A stretch of DNA of 50,932 nucleotides from Actinomycetota bacterium. GTDB taxonomy: Bacteria; Actinomycetota; Acidimicrobiia; Acidimicrobiales; JAJPHE01. Below, one piece after another: positions 41,406 to 50,318 of this stretch. Location: the NCBI GenBank assembly GCA_027315345.1, contig DAHUYE010000054.1, positions 1-50,932 on the forward strand, in the 5' to 3' direction. Both the position numbers and the translations under genes were made by a program. How positions within the stretch are numbered: the stretch's first letter is position 1; every line of letters starts with the position of its first letter. The notes beneath the pieces were generated by a model. The model made no database searches. It worked only from the letters and a program-made list of their open reading frames with translations, and was not told where the DNA came from.

Positions 41406-41422
41406 CCGGTGATAATCACCGG
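41406..41422. promoter_or_regulatory. Perfect 17-base palindrome over a -10 box
   Basis: CCGGTGAT-A-ATCACCGG is a perfect inverted repeat ending 3 bases before ATG 41426. It contains GATAAT (41411-41416), a good -10 box 9 bases before that ATG, so the message would be leaderless and a protein on the palindrome would block it. The regulator is unknown. Confidence 0.6.
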
Positions 41423-41425
41423 GCC

Positions 41426-42502
41426 ATGCATCGACACCAGCGGCTGATCCTCGGCATTGTGGCGGCGGTGCTGATCGGCGCCGGCATCGGCGTCCCCCTG
41501 GGCCGGTCTCTGGCCCGAACGCCCATAGACGGGGGCCCGGCCCGGCCCTTCGCGTATCAGATTCTCTACCGGACATCGGCTTCCCCCACCGGCTCCAATC
41601 CGACGGCGGGCTGGGAGCTGTTGACGGTCCAGCGGCCCTTTGTGGCCAGTGATCTGGACTACTCGGCCCGGCCGTCACCCGGGTCGAAGCCGGACGGAGG
41701 CTCGGCTTTCACCAAGGATCGCTTGTACGCCTTCGCTTCGGGAGGATTCCGGCTGATATCCGATCGCCAACCCGGGCCTCCGGGCTACGACCAGGACCTG
41801 CTGACCCAGATGCCTGAGCTTCTGTCGCGCCACCTGGCCTCGGACCTCGGCCGCTCCGATGCCGTGGCCGGCCGGACCTGCCGTGTGTACCGGTTCCTGG
41901 AGCCTCCGACCGGAGCGGTGGCGCCTCTCTCCCCCTCTCAACACGATGACATCTGCCTTGACAGCCAGGGTCTGGAGCTGGCCGAGACCTGGTATCTCAA
42001 GGGGAGAGTCGTGGAGACGCGTCGCGCCGTCTCCGTCCGGGTGGGGTCGGTGAAGCCGCCCTTGGCTCCGGCGGCTTCAGCCAGCCTCCCCGGCAACGCC
42101 GTGGCCGACGCCCGGCTGGATCCGAACCCGCACAGCTTCCTCCCCTCCCCGGTGGCTCCGACGGGCTTCCGGTCGGGCGAACCCGAGGAGGTCCTGGAGG
42201 CCAATCCCCAACAGGCCGGCCAGCTCGAGGCCGCCGAGGTGGTCTGGTACTTCGTCAAGGGTCCCGACGTCATAACCGTCGAGGCGGGAGAGAACGCTCC
42301 CGGCCGGCTTCCGTGGGACGCCGAGCCAACCGTGACACGGTCGGTCCGGCTCACCCGCCTGGGCGCCGCCACCTCGGCCATCCGCTCCGATGGGGCCGAA
42401 CTGCGGATAGACCTGGGGGACGGCCAGTGGGTCCGCATCCGGGGGACCGTGCCCCTGGCCGGGCTGATCGTCTACGCCGACTCCCTGGCCCCACCGGCCT
42501 GA
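41426..42502 (+). CDS. Membrane-anchored extracytoplasmic protein of unknown function
   Basis: This 358-residue protein has an N-terminal signal anchor (about 7-28) and a soluble domain of about 320 residues. The domain has strands such as PFAYQILYRT, WELLTVQRPF, CRVYRFLEPP and ELRIDLGDGQWVRI. Two cysteines (in GRTCRVY and DDICLD) could form one disulfide. The fold may resemble extracytoplasmic anti-sigma or LolA-like domains, but no family is recognised. It is monocistronic and convergent with the small gene at 42532. The palindrome directly at its start codon suggests repression by an unidentified dimeric regulator. Confidence 0.72.
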   Translation: MHRHQRLILGIVAAVLIGAGIGVPLGRSLARTPIDGGPARPFAYQILYRTSASPTGSNPTAGWELLTVQRPFVASDLDYSARPSPGSKPDGGSAFTKDRLYAFASGGFRLISDRQPGPPGYDQDLLTQMPELLSRHLASDLGRSDAVAGRTCRVYRFLEPPTGAVAPLSPSQHDDICLDSQGLELAETWYLKGRVVETRRAVSVRVGSVKPPLAPAASASLPGNAVADARLDPNPHSFLPSPVAPTGFRSGEPEEVLEANPQQAGQLEAAEVVWYFVKGPDVITVEAGENAPGRLPWDAEPTVTRSVRLTRLGAATSAIRSDGAELRIDLGDGQWVRIRGTVPLAGLIVYADSLAPPA

Positions 42503-42531
42503 ACGGCCGGGTCCCGCCGGGCCGACCGGAG

Positions 42532-42978
42532 TCAGCCCCGGGGTCCGCTCCGGGAGCGAACCGCCCGGCTGGAGAGCGAGCGGATCCTCCCGCCCAGGAC
42601 TCCGAATCCCTCGGAGTACAGGACCAGGGCGATCAGCAGGGCGGCCAGCCCGAAGATCCGGGCCCAGGGGCTGTGGTGGGCGACCGGGACGGCGGAGGCG
42701 GTGACGGGCGCAGAAGGGGCCGAGCTGATCACCGTCGTCGTGGTCGTGGCCGGAGACGATGTGGTGGTGGTCGTGGCCCGGGGGGCCGCCGTGGTGGCCG
42801 TGGCGGAAGGGTACGAAGCGGCCGCCGCCGGCCGGGGGGGAAGTGCCATCACCCCGGCTGTCGCCCCGAAACTCACCGCGGCCGTCACGGCCAGAACGGC
42901 CGCTCGGGGTCGACCCTGGACTCGGCGTCCGATCCATGGCCCGAGGCGTCTCATCGGCCGTTCACGGCGGCCGGTCAT
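42532..42978 (-). CDS. Small secreted protein with C-terminal membrane helix
   Basis: This 148-residue protein has an N-terminal signal sequence (about 27-50, AVLAVTAAVSFGATAGVMAL), a low-complexity Ala/Ser/Thr stretch (about 52-95) and a C-terminal helix (ARIFGLAALLIALVLYSEGFGVL), then an Arg/Ser-rich tail. No domain is recognised. It overlaps the MFS-ABC fusion gene by 4 bases (ATGA) and is the last gene of the second transporter operon. Its signal/linker/helix/basic-tail layout resembles the larger protein at 34257-35321 beside the first transporter, which hints at an equivalent accessory subunit. Confidence 0.7.
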   Translation of the reverse strand: MTGRRERPMRRLGPWIGRRVQGRPRAAVLAVTAAVSFGATAGVMALPPRPAAAASYPSATATTAAPRATTTTTSSPATTTTTVISSAPSAPVTASAVPVAHHSPWARIFGLAALLIALVLYSEGFGVLGGRIRSLSSRAVRSRSGPRG

Positions 42979-45900
42979 GACCGCGCTCCGGCCGACGCCG
43001 TCCGGCGGCCCGTGGCCGGCGCCGGACCGGCGCCTTCCCCGCCTAGGTGCAGCTTGTCAGCGGCCGTTCCCAGGTAGGACTCGACCACGTGGGGGTCGTT
43101 CAGAACATCGTGAGGGGTGCCGAAGGCCACCACCGTGCCCAGATCGAGACCGACCATGTGGTCGGCCAGGTCGTTGATCAGAGGGATGTCGTGTTCGATG
43201 ATGAGCACGCTGCAGGACAGCTGTTCCCGGATTCGGCGGATGAGCGGTCCCAGGGCCTCGGTCTCCCGCTGGGCGATCCCCGAGGACGGCTCGTCCAGCA
43301 GGAGCACGCTCGGGCGGTGAGCCAGCATGCAGGCCAGCTCCACGATGCGGCGAGAGCCGGTGGACAACTCGGCGATGAACTTGTTGCGGAAGGCCACCAA
43401 CCCCATGAGTTCCACCAGATCATCGACCTTCTCGGCCAGCGCGTCCTCGGATTCCGCCACCCGAGGCAGGCCCATCAGGGCCGGAATGGCGGATTCGATC
43501 TCCGCCTCCTGATGCAGAGCCACCGCAATGGACTCGGCCACCGTCAACGACGGCCACAGCCGGGCGTCCTGGAAGGACCGGCCCATTCCATGCGCAGCCC
43601 GCTCGTGGGCGCTCAACCCGGTGACGTCCTGCCCGTGGAGGATGACCCGGCCTCCGTTGGACGCGGTGAAGCCACTGATCAGGTCGAACAGCGTGGTCTT
43701 ACCGGCGCCGTTGGGCCCGATCAACCCGAGGATCTGTCCCTGGCGGAGCTGGAGATCGACTCCGTTCACCGCCGTGACACCCCCGTACCGTTTGGTCAGA
43801 CCATGGGTCTCCAGCACCACCGGCGCCCGCAGGAGGCCAGCCCGCTCCGCTTCCCGGGTGCGCAGGGCGGCGGCCAGAGAGCGGGCCGAGGGCGGGGCGC
43901 CGTTGGCACCGTTGGTGCCGTTGGTGCCGCTGGTGCCGATCCCGGCCAGCTCCTGGCCCACCGCCGCCCCCTGGAGGTAGACGGCCCGGAGAATGTCGGG
44001 ACGCTCGAGCAACTCGGCGGTGGGACCCGAGAAGCGGACCTCACCCTTCTCCATGAAGATGGCCCGCTCGGCCAGCTCCAGGGCGGTGTTGACGGACTGT
44101 TCAACCAGGATAATGGTGGTTCCCTTGGCGTGAATCTCGCGCACGATCTCCAACAGACGACCGACCACCGCCGGGGCCAGGCCCAGGGAGAGCTCATCGA
44201 TGAGCAGCAGCTCGGGCTCGGCTATGAAGGCCTGGGCGAGGCTCAGCATCTGCTGTTCGCCTCCGGAGAGATCACCGGCCAGGGCCGAGGACCGCTCCTG
44301 CAGGATGGGGAAGTAGCCGATGACTTTTTTGGTCTGCTCGGCCACGTAGCGGCGGTCCTTGCGGAACATCCAACCCGCCACTCTGAGGTTGTCGGCCACC
44401 GACAGAGTGGGAAATACCCCCCGGCCGCCGGGGACCTGCATGATTCCCAGCTTGGCGGTGGCCATCGGATCGGCGTGGGTGATATCGGTGCCGTTCATGT
44501 ACATAACGCCGCCGACCGGGTCCAGCAGCCCGCTGATCGCTTTGAGGAAGGTGGACTTACCGGCCCCGTTCGTTCCCAGCAGCGCCACCATCTCACCCTT
44601 GTGGAGCTCGAAGTCCACTCCGAAGAGCACCTGAACTCCGCCATAGGCGACATCGACGCCGGAGCAGGTGAGAAGGGCGTCGGACTGGCTGGCCACCTCC
44701 TGGCGGCGCGCCTGGTCGATGTCGCCCTCCACGAAGCGGGCTGAAGATGCCCCGAACAGGCCGCCCAGCGCCACCAGGCAGGCCAGCACCAGCATGGCCA
44801 CGCGCTGGCCGTCTGAGTTGACGATGGGGCTGATGACGAAGGCCTGGATGACGATGGCGCCGAGCCCGTAGAACAGCAGGGTCCAGCCGTAGGTCTGGGT
44901 CCGCAGCGTGGGCGGAGCGATGATGGCCACCAGCGTGGTGTAGATGGGCAGGAAGCCGATGGCGCCGATGGACAGCACGAAGGCGCCGAAGATGGCCACG
45001 ATCACGTTGTGGACGCTGACCATGATCAGGATCCCGAAGGCGAACTCCAGGATGAAGGCGGCGTTGGCCAGGGCCATGCGCCGGAACTCGAAGCGGTTGA
45101 GCAGCCGCTGGGTGACCCATCCGCCCAGGGCGACCCCGGCCAGGCCCCCCAGTCCGTAGAGCAGCCCGATGTCCCCCCGGGCGGTATCACCGTAGTGGTA
45201 GACGTTCTTGAAGTAGGTGGACAGCAGGGTGGCGAAGGGGAGGGTGCCGCCACCGAAGAGGAAGGCGGCCAACCAGGTCCGCCTGGCGGTGCGGATGGCC
45301 CGGACGCGCCTGTATCCCTCCGCCACCGTCAGCTTGGTCGGGCTCTGGGGCATCAGCCCGAGCGATACGCCGCGCTCGGGCTCCTTGAGCAGTCGCAGCA
45401 GGGCGACGAAAACGAAGGTGGGCAGGGCCAGCACCACGAAGGCGAAACGCCAGCCGAAGACGGACCCGAGGATCCCGGCCAGCGGCCCGGCGGCAATGCC
45501 CAGGCCCTGGCCCCAGAACCGGTAGGAGCCGAAGATGACCCCGAGGCCCTCCGGCGGATAGAAGTCGGCCAGCAGGCTGAGATTGACCGTCTCCCCGGTC
45601 AGCAGGCCCACCCCGCCTACCAGGCGGGCGAAGATGAGGATCAGCAGCGTCGGCGCCAGGCCGGTGAAGATGGCCGTGATTCCCCAGAGAATGCCGGCAA
45701 TGGTGACCAGCCACAGCCGGTTCATCCGGTCGCCCAGGTAGCCCAGGTAGACCGAGAACATGATGGGGACCGCACCGGTCAGCGAGGCGATGGTGAGCAC
45801 TGCGCCGGTGCTGATGTGGAAGGTGTTGCGGATGTCCGGGGCCAGGATCCCGAAGGCGGTGGAGTCGAACCCGGTGACGCTGGCCAGCCCGACCAGGAGG

Positions 45901-46016
45901 GCGATGGGCAGGAGGCCGGTCGCCCCCGCCGCCCCGGTCAGCCGGGCCATCCTCCGGGTCAGCCTGCCCTGGGGACCGGGGACCGTCGGGACCGGGGCGG
46001 TGTCGGTGCTGCTCAT
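42975..46016 (-). CDS. MFS permease fused to LivF- and LivG-type ABC ATPases (copy 2)
   Basis: This 1013-residue protein has the same order as copy 1: a 12-helix MFS-like domain (about 35-440, with YLGDRMNRLWLVTIAG at loop 2-3 and RLVGGVGLLTGETVN), a LivF-type ATPase (about 455-700: GTNGAGKST near 480, LSGGEQQ, LLLIDELSLGLAP) and a LivG-type ATPase (about 740-985: GPNGAGKTT near 767, signature LSTGSRR, VLLLDEPSSG). The linker between the ATPases contains a short Gly/Thr/Asn repeat (GTSGTNGTNG). All nucleotide-binding motifs are intact. It overlaps the fused permease gene upstream and the small secreted gene downstream by 4 bases each. The function of the MFS part is unknown. Confidence 0.9.
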   Translation of the reverse strand: MSSTDTAPVPTVPGPQGRLTRRMARLTGAAGATGLLPIALLVGLASVTGFDSTAFGILAPDIRNTFHISTGAVLTIASLTGAVPIMFSVYLGYLGDRMNRLWLVTIAGILWGITAIFTGLAPTLLILIFARLVGGVGLLTGETVNLSLLADFYPPEGLGVIFGSYRFWGQGLGIAAGPLAGILGSVFGWRFAFVVLALPTFVFVALLRLLKEPERGVSLGLMPQSPTKLTVAEGYRRVRAIRTARRTWLAAFLFGGGTLPFATLLSTYFKNVYHYGDTARGDIGLLYGLGGLAGVALGGWVTQRLLNRFEFRRMALANAAFILEFAFGILIMVSVHNVIVAIFGAFVLSIGAIGFLPIYTTLVAIIAPPTLRTQTYGWTLLFYGLGAIVIQAFVISPIVNSDGQRVAMLVLACLVALGGLFGASSARFVEGDIDQARRQEVASQSDALLTCSGVDVAYGGVQVLFGVDFELHKGEMVALLGTNGAGKSTFLKAISGLLDPVGGVMYMNGTDITHADPMATAKLGIMQVPGGRGVFPTLSVADNLRVAGWMFRKDRRYVAEQTKKVIGYFPILQERSSALAGDLSGGEQQMLSLAQAFIAEPELLLIDELSLGLAPAVVGRLLEIVREIHAKGTTIILVEQSVNTALELAERAIFMEKGEVRFSGPTAELLERPDILRAVYLQGAAVGQELAGIGTSGTNGTNGANGAPPSARSLAAALRTREAERAGLLRAPVVLETHGLTKRYGGVTAVNGVDLQLRQGQILGLIGPNGAGKTTLFDLISGFTASNGGRVILHGQDVTGLSAHERAAHGMGRSFQDARLWPSLTVAESIAVALHQEAEIESAIPALMGLPRVAESEDALAEKVDDLVELMGLVAFRNKFIAELSTGSRRIVELACMLAHRPSVLLLDEPSSGIAQRETEALGPLIRRIREQLSCSVLIIEHDIPLINDLADHMVGLDLGTVVAFGTPHDVLNDPHVVESYLGTAADKLHLGGEGAGPAPATGRRTASAGARS

Positions 46017-48250
46017 CGCTGCTGGCCCGCCCCCACCACCGACCGGGTGTCCACGGCCAGGATGGTCTCCCCGCTGACCGAGATGCCGGCCAGGGCGGCG
46101 TCCTCCGCCTCGTCCTCGTTGTCCTCCGCCGCCGTCGGCCGGGCCGGTGGGGGGGCCTGGGCGACGCGGACGTCGGCCACCAGGCTGGGGACGTAGAGGT
46201 TGTTCCGGGCGGCGTAGGCACGCAGCAGGTAGTCACGGATGTTGAAGAACACCTCGCCCAGCCCGCCGGGGATGAACATGAGGATGAACACCACACCGCC
46301 GCCGGTCACGAGGGTTCCATAACCGCTAGGCAGCAGGTATTGCGCTCCGTACACGAATACGGCCCCCAGCACCGCTCCGGGCAGCGACCCGAGGCCGCCG
46401 ATGACCACCATCAGGAAGAAGTAGATGCCGTTCTCGGGGCCGTAGTCACCCGAGTTGAACCCCTGTTCCAGGATTACGTACAGGCCACCGGCCAGACCGG
46501 CCAGGGCGCCCGAGACCGCAAAGGCCATGAGCTGAACCCTGGTGGTGCTGATGGCGAAAGACTGGGTGGCCTGACGGTTGTCGTTGCTGGAGATCATGGC
46601 CCGACCGGCGTGGCTGTTGCGCAGGCCCCGCACCGCCACCAGGGTCAGGACCAGCACGATCAGGCAGAAGTAGTACATCTCCGAGTCGTTGGCGATGGAC
46701 AGCCGGCCGAACAACGGATTCTTCGGGACTTCATTCGCCGGGATGAGCCAGGGGAAGTACTGAGGCAGGAAGAAGTACCCGTTGGCCACCACGGCCAGGC
46801 CCAGGGTCACCACGGCCAGGTAGGGCCCGCTGCCGAAGCGAAGGGCGGGTATGCCGAGCAGCAGGGCCAGCACGGCAGTCACGGCCATCCCGGTGGCCAG
46901 GGCCAGGAAGACGTTCAGGCCGTGATTGGCCACCAATATTCCGGTCACGGCCGAGCCGAAGCCCATGAAGGCGATGTGTCCCAGGGAGATGTGCCCGGCC
47001 CAGGCCGTGAGGATGACCAGCGAGGCGGCCACGATCGAGTAGAGGAGGATGATCGACGCCAGCTGGGTGTGCGCCGGGGTTTCGAACAGGGGGATACACA
47101 GAGCGAAAGCCAGAAGGGCCAGGCGAAGGCCGGAGCTCGCCAGGCGCACCGGACGCCGGCTGGCCAGCTCGGGCGGGATCGGGCGGACCTGGCGAATGGC
47201 CTGCCAAGTGGTGATGCCGGCGTCCACCGCCCGGGTCAGGCGCTCCCGGCGGAGGAGAAGAGCCACCAGTACCACCACCAGCTGGGTCAGGTAGACATAA
47301 GCGGAGTTCTGGAAGGTCCAGGCCCCGAGCTGGTCGACGATGCCGAGGCCGATGGCGGCGGCCACCGCCGTCGGCATGGACGTCAGGCCGGCTATGACTG
47401 CCGCGGTCAGGGTCTCGAAGAGCAACGGGGCGCTGTTGCCCGAGACACTGCCGAAGGAGACGAAGCCCAGAATGGGCACCCGAAGCAGGGCGGCCAAGGC
47501 TGACATCACCCCGGCCAGAATCCACACGACGGTCGAGAGGCGCTTGACCGGGACCCCCAGCAGGCGGGCCCGATCACCGTTGTCGGCCGCGGCGCGGATG
47601 GCCACGCCGTAGTTGGTGTAGCGCAGGAACCAGGTGAGGCCGACCATGACCAGCGGCACGACGACCAGGGCGGCTATGTAATTCCCATTGAAGAGCACGG
47701 GGAAGACCCGGAATGTCATGGTGAAAGGCGTGTTGAAGGTCCCCGAGTTGGAGCCTTTGCTCCAGACGACGGGGATGATGATGCTGAGGGCGTTGAGGAT
47801 CTGGCCCACGCCCAGGGTGATCACGGCCACGATCAGGCGGGGGGCGTTGGAGAACCTACGCAGAACCAGGGTCTCGACCAGGCCGCCGATCAGGGCGGCA
47901 GCCACCAGGCCGGCGCCGACGGCCAGGAAGTAGTTGAGGTGGTACTTGATGTGCAGCTCGATGGCCAGGATGGCCGCCACCGCTCCGAGGTCGGCGGCGG
48001 CGAAGTTGAGCACCCGGTTGGCCCGGTAGACCAGGACGATGGACAGGGCGATGAGGGCGTTGATGGCCCCGAGCACCACCCCGGAGAGCATGATCCCGGT
48101 GGGCGCCCCGTGCTTGAGCACCGCGGCCAACCCGGCCCAGACCGCCAGGGCGGCCACCACCCAGACCGCAGCCCGACCGGCGGGCCGGCGGCCCAGCGCC
48201 GCCCGGGCGCCCCGCAGCCGTTGGGCCGCCTCCGAGACGGGCGAGGTCAT
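46013..48250 (-). CDS. Fused LivH-LivM branched-chain amino acid-type ABC permease (copy 2)
   Basis: This 745-residue fusion starts at ATG 48250; longer starts would run into the binding-protein gene, which ends 28 bases upstream. The LivH-like half has GVVLGAINALIALSIVLVY, NFAAADLGAVAAILAIE and SNAPRLIVAVITLGVGQ. The LivM-like half has VILTAWAGHISLGHIAFMGFG, ALRFGSGPYLAVVTLGLA and the coupling segment FAISTTRVQLMAFAVSGALAGLAGG. A polar C-terminal tail of about 70 residues ends in an acidic cluster (EDNEDEAED). It should form the membrane pore of a Liv-type importer driven by the two ATPase domains of the next gene. The substrate is unknown. Confidence 0.9.
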   Translation of the reverse strand: MTSPVSEAAQRLRGARAALGRRPAGRAAVWVVAALAVWAGLAAVLKHGAPTGIMLSGVVLGAINALIALSIVLVYRANRVLNFAAADLGAVAAILAIELHIKYHLNYFLAVGAGLVAAALIGGLVETLVLRRFSNAPRLIVAVITLGVGQILNALSIIIPVVWSKGSNSGTFNTPFTMTFRVFPVLFNGNYIAALVVVPLVMVGLTWFLRYTNYGVAIRAAADNGDRARLLGVPVKRLSTVVWILAGVMSALAALLRVPILGFVSFGSVSGNSAPLLFETLTAAVIAGLTSMPTAVAAAIGLGIVDQLGAWTFQNSAYVYLTQLVVVLVALLLRRERLTRAVDAGITTWQAIRQVRPIPPELASRRPVRLASSGLRLALLAFALCIPLFETPAHTQLASIILLYSIVAASLVILTAWAGHISLGHIAFMGFGSAVTGILVANHGLNVFLALATGMAVTAVLALLLGIPALRFGSGPYLAVVTLGLAVVANGYFFLPQYFPWLIPANEVPKNPLFGRLSIANDSEMYYFCLIVLVLTLVAVRGLRNSHAGRAMISSNDNRQATQSFAISTTRVQLMAFAVSGALAGLAGGLYVILEQGFNSGDYGPENGIYFFLMVVIGGLGSLPGAVLGAVFVYGAQYLLPSGYGTLVTGGGVVFILMFIPGGLGEVFFNIRDYLLRAYAARNNLYVPSLVADVRVAQAPPPARPTAAEDNEDEAEDAALAGISVSGETILAVDTRSVVGAGQQR

Positions 48251-48278
48251 GGCCGGCCCCCAGCCGATCGGCGCCGCC

Positions 48279-50135
48279 TCACGGGTAGTAGGGCGGTTCG
48301 CTGGTGGGGAACTGCCCCAGCTCGAAGCGCTGCCCGTTGTAGATCTGGACGTAGGTACCCGTTTTCCCATCCGCCGGGGACTGGGCCGAAGCGTCCCAGT
48401 AGATCTCCCGGGAGTCGACGATGGCCGTGTGGGTGTTGCCGTCGAAGCCGAACTGCCACGTCCCGAACTCGCCCGTGCCCGGCGGGATGTGAGGGGTGCC
48501 CGCGGCGATGTTGGCCGCCGTCAGGTCGGGCCCGGCCGCCTGGAGCTGGTTGAACATCGAGAGCAGCTCGAAGTAGTCGGTGGCCGAGGAGATGTTGAGC
48601 GGCACCCCGGCCGCCTTGAGGGCCGTGCCCGCCTCACCGTTCGGGTTCAGGATGGCCGAAGTGGCGGCCAGCTGGGACAGGCCGAAGAGGTGCCCGGTGA
48701 TGGCCTTCGAGTCCCAGAGCTGGCCGTAGCTGTCGGTATCGGTCTCGGCCACGCCGATGAGCGCCCACTCCGGGTAGTAGTTCTGCTGCACGGCGTCCTG
48801 GGTCAGGAAGATGGGCGAGATGGGGTCGCAGGCCAGGACCACCGTGGTGTCATCGTTGGCGGCAAACTGGATGATCGCCTTCTGGGCGTCCTGGGGGAAG
48901 GTGGCGATGTCCAGGGCGTAGTTGTATTGGTCCTCCCGGGCCTTGGAGATGTGGTACTGGTTCTCCTCGACGTTGAGGGAGGCTTGGACGCATTCCTGGT
49001 AACCCTGGTTGTTGGGCACGTAGACGGCGAATTTGCGCTGCTTGCCATTGAGCGGCACCACGCCGTCAGACGCCGCCCACTTGGTCGGGTACGGCGCCAG
49101 CTGCTTGCCCACCCACTCGCCCACCTCATCGGAGATGAGGGTGCAGTTCATGGTGATGCCCCACACGTAGGGGTTCCACTGCTGGTAGAAGGACTCCGGG
49201 TAGTAGGCCGCCCCTTCGGGGACGTAGAGCTGGTACCGAGCCGCGCAGGCGGAGAAGGGCTCGGACTCGAAGATGCCGGACCAGTTGAAGCCCCCGAAGA
49301 CATGAAGGCTGTTGGCCTCGGTGTCGGCATCGGCGCAGGCCTGGGCCTGGCCCTGCCCCAGGGCCTCGTTGGTGCTGTTGCCTTGTCCCTGGAAGAGATC
49401 GAGCTTGACCTGGCGGCCGTAGAGCTCGAAATGGGAGTTCATCCACTTGACGATCGACTGGATGTAGCCGTAGCTGGTGGAGTAGCTCACGCCGCCGGCC
49501 GCCTCGATCTCGGCCTGGGTGGCCAGCGAGTTGGCCCCGGTGGCGTCGGTGTACTGACGCACGGCGATGTTGATGGTGCTGGCCGTCACGCCCCGGGCCG
49601 TGGCCCCGCCGTTGTTGCCCGAGAACTTGGCCACGCAGTTGTCGGCGTAGGCCGAGAAGGTGATCTGGCGCACCCCGGGCCCACACGTGGAGCCGCCCCG
49701 GGTGATGCCCGTGCCGGCCTGCACGACTCCGACCGGACCTGAACCGGTCGATCCCCCGGCCCCGCCGCCACCCGATCCGCCCCCGCCTACGGACGGGCCC
49801 CCGCCAGAGGCCGCCGACCCGTTCGAGACCCCACCGGCGGATGCCCCCACCGATGCGCCACCCGAAGACAGCGTGGAACCACCCGGACCAGCCGAGCCCG
49901 TCGAGCCGGACCCCGACCCGGCCGCCACCGAGCTACTGCCGGGCAGACCGGGGACGCCACTGCCCCCACTTCCGTTCACGGCCGGGAAGATGCCCAGGGC
50001 CAGGGCCCCGAGGACCCCGCACACATACAACAGGGCGTACTTGCGGAAGTGGTACGCCGTCCGCAGCGAGGCCCGCGCGTACGGATCGCTCAGCGCACTG
50101 ATCTGTTCCTTCTGCTCACGAGCAGAGGTGGGCAC
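48279..50135 (-). CDS. Membrane-anchored Liv-type substrate-binding protein (copy 2)
   Basis: This 618-residue protein begins with about 35 cytoplasmic residues, one membrane helix (near 33-50, ALLYVCGVLGALALGIF) and a Gly/Ser-rich linker of about 110 residues. A type 1 periplasmic-binding fold follows: ITFSAYADNCVAKFSG, WMNSHFELYGRQVKLDLFQG, GGFNWSGIFES, FAVYVPNNQGYQECV, VVLACDPISPIF. There is no lipobox, so it is tethered by its helix, unlike most Gram-positive binding proteins. I prefer GTG 50135, which has AGGGGGAG 8 bases upstream; GTG 50144 is possible. It is the first gene of the second transporter operon. Confidence 0.85.
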   Translation of the reverse strand: MPTSAREQKEQISALSDPYARASLRTAYHFRKYALLYVCGVLGALALGIFPAVNGSGGSGVPGLPGSSSVAAGSGSGSTGSAGPGGSTLSSGGASVGASAGGVSNGSAASGGGPSVGGGGSGGGGAGGSTGSGPVGVVQAGTGITRGGSTCGPGVRQITFSAYADNCVAKFSGNNGGATARGVTASTINIAVRQYTDATGANSLATQAEIEAAGGVSYSTSYGYIQSIVKWMNSHFELYGRQVKLDLFQGQGNSTNEALGQGQAQACADADTEANSLHVFGGFNWSGIFESEPFSACAARYQLYVPEGAAYYPESFYQQWNPYVWGITMNCTLISDEVGEWVGKQLAPYPTKWAASDGVVPLNGKQRKFAVYVPNNQGYQECVQASLNVEENQYHISKAREDQYNYALDIATFPQDAQKAIIQFAANDDTTVVLACDPISPIFLTQDAVQQNYYPEWALIGVAETDTDSYGQLWDSKAITGHLFGLSQLAATSAILNPNGEAGTALKAAGVPLNISSATDYFELLSMFNQLQAAGPDLTAANIAAGTPHIPPGTGEFGTWQFGFDGNTHTAIVDSREIYWDASAQSPADGKTGTYVQIYNGQRFELGQFPTSEPPYYP

Positions 50136-50318
50136 GAAAAACACTCCCCCTTCAGAAGCCGGGCCCCGGACCGGGCTTACCGGTCCGGTCCTGGCCAGGA
50201 CGTCATGTGACCTTCGACACGCCCGGGCCCCGGTCCTGCCTGGGGCCCGCACTTCATTCACCTTCACCACGCCCGGCCCGGGAGCCCGGCCACCCCACTG
50301 CTGGATAACGTCCTCCCG

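Noticed and set aside
43047-44744. Long plus-strand open frame over the second MFS-ABC fusion
   Set aside because: Antisense to a gene with intact Walker, signature and MFS motifs; no domain of its own.
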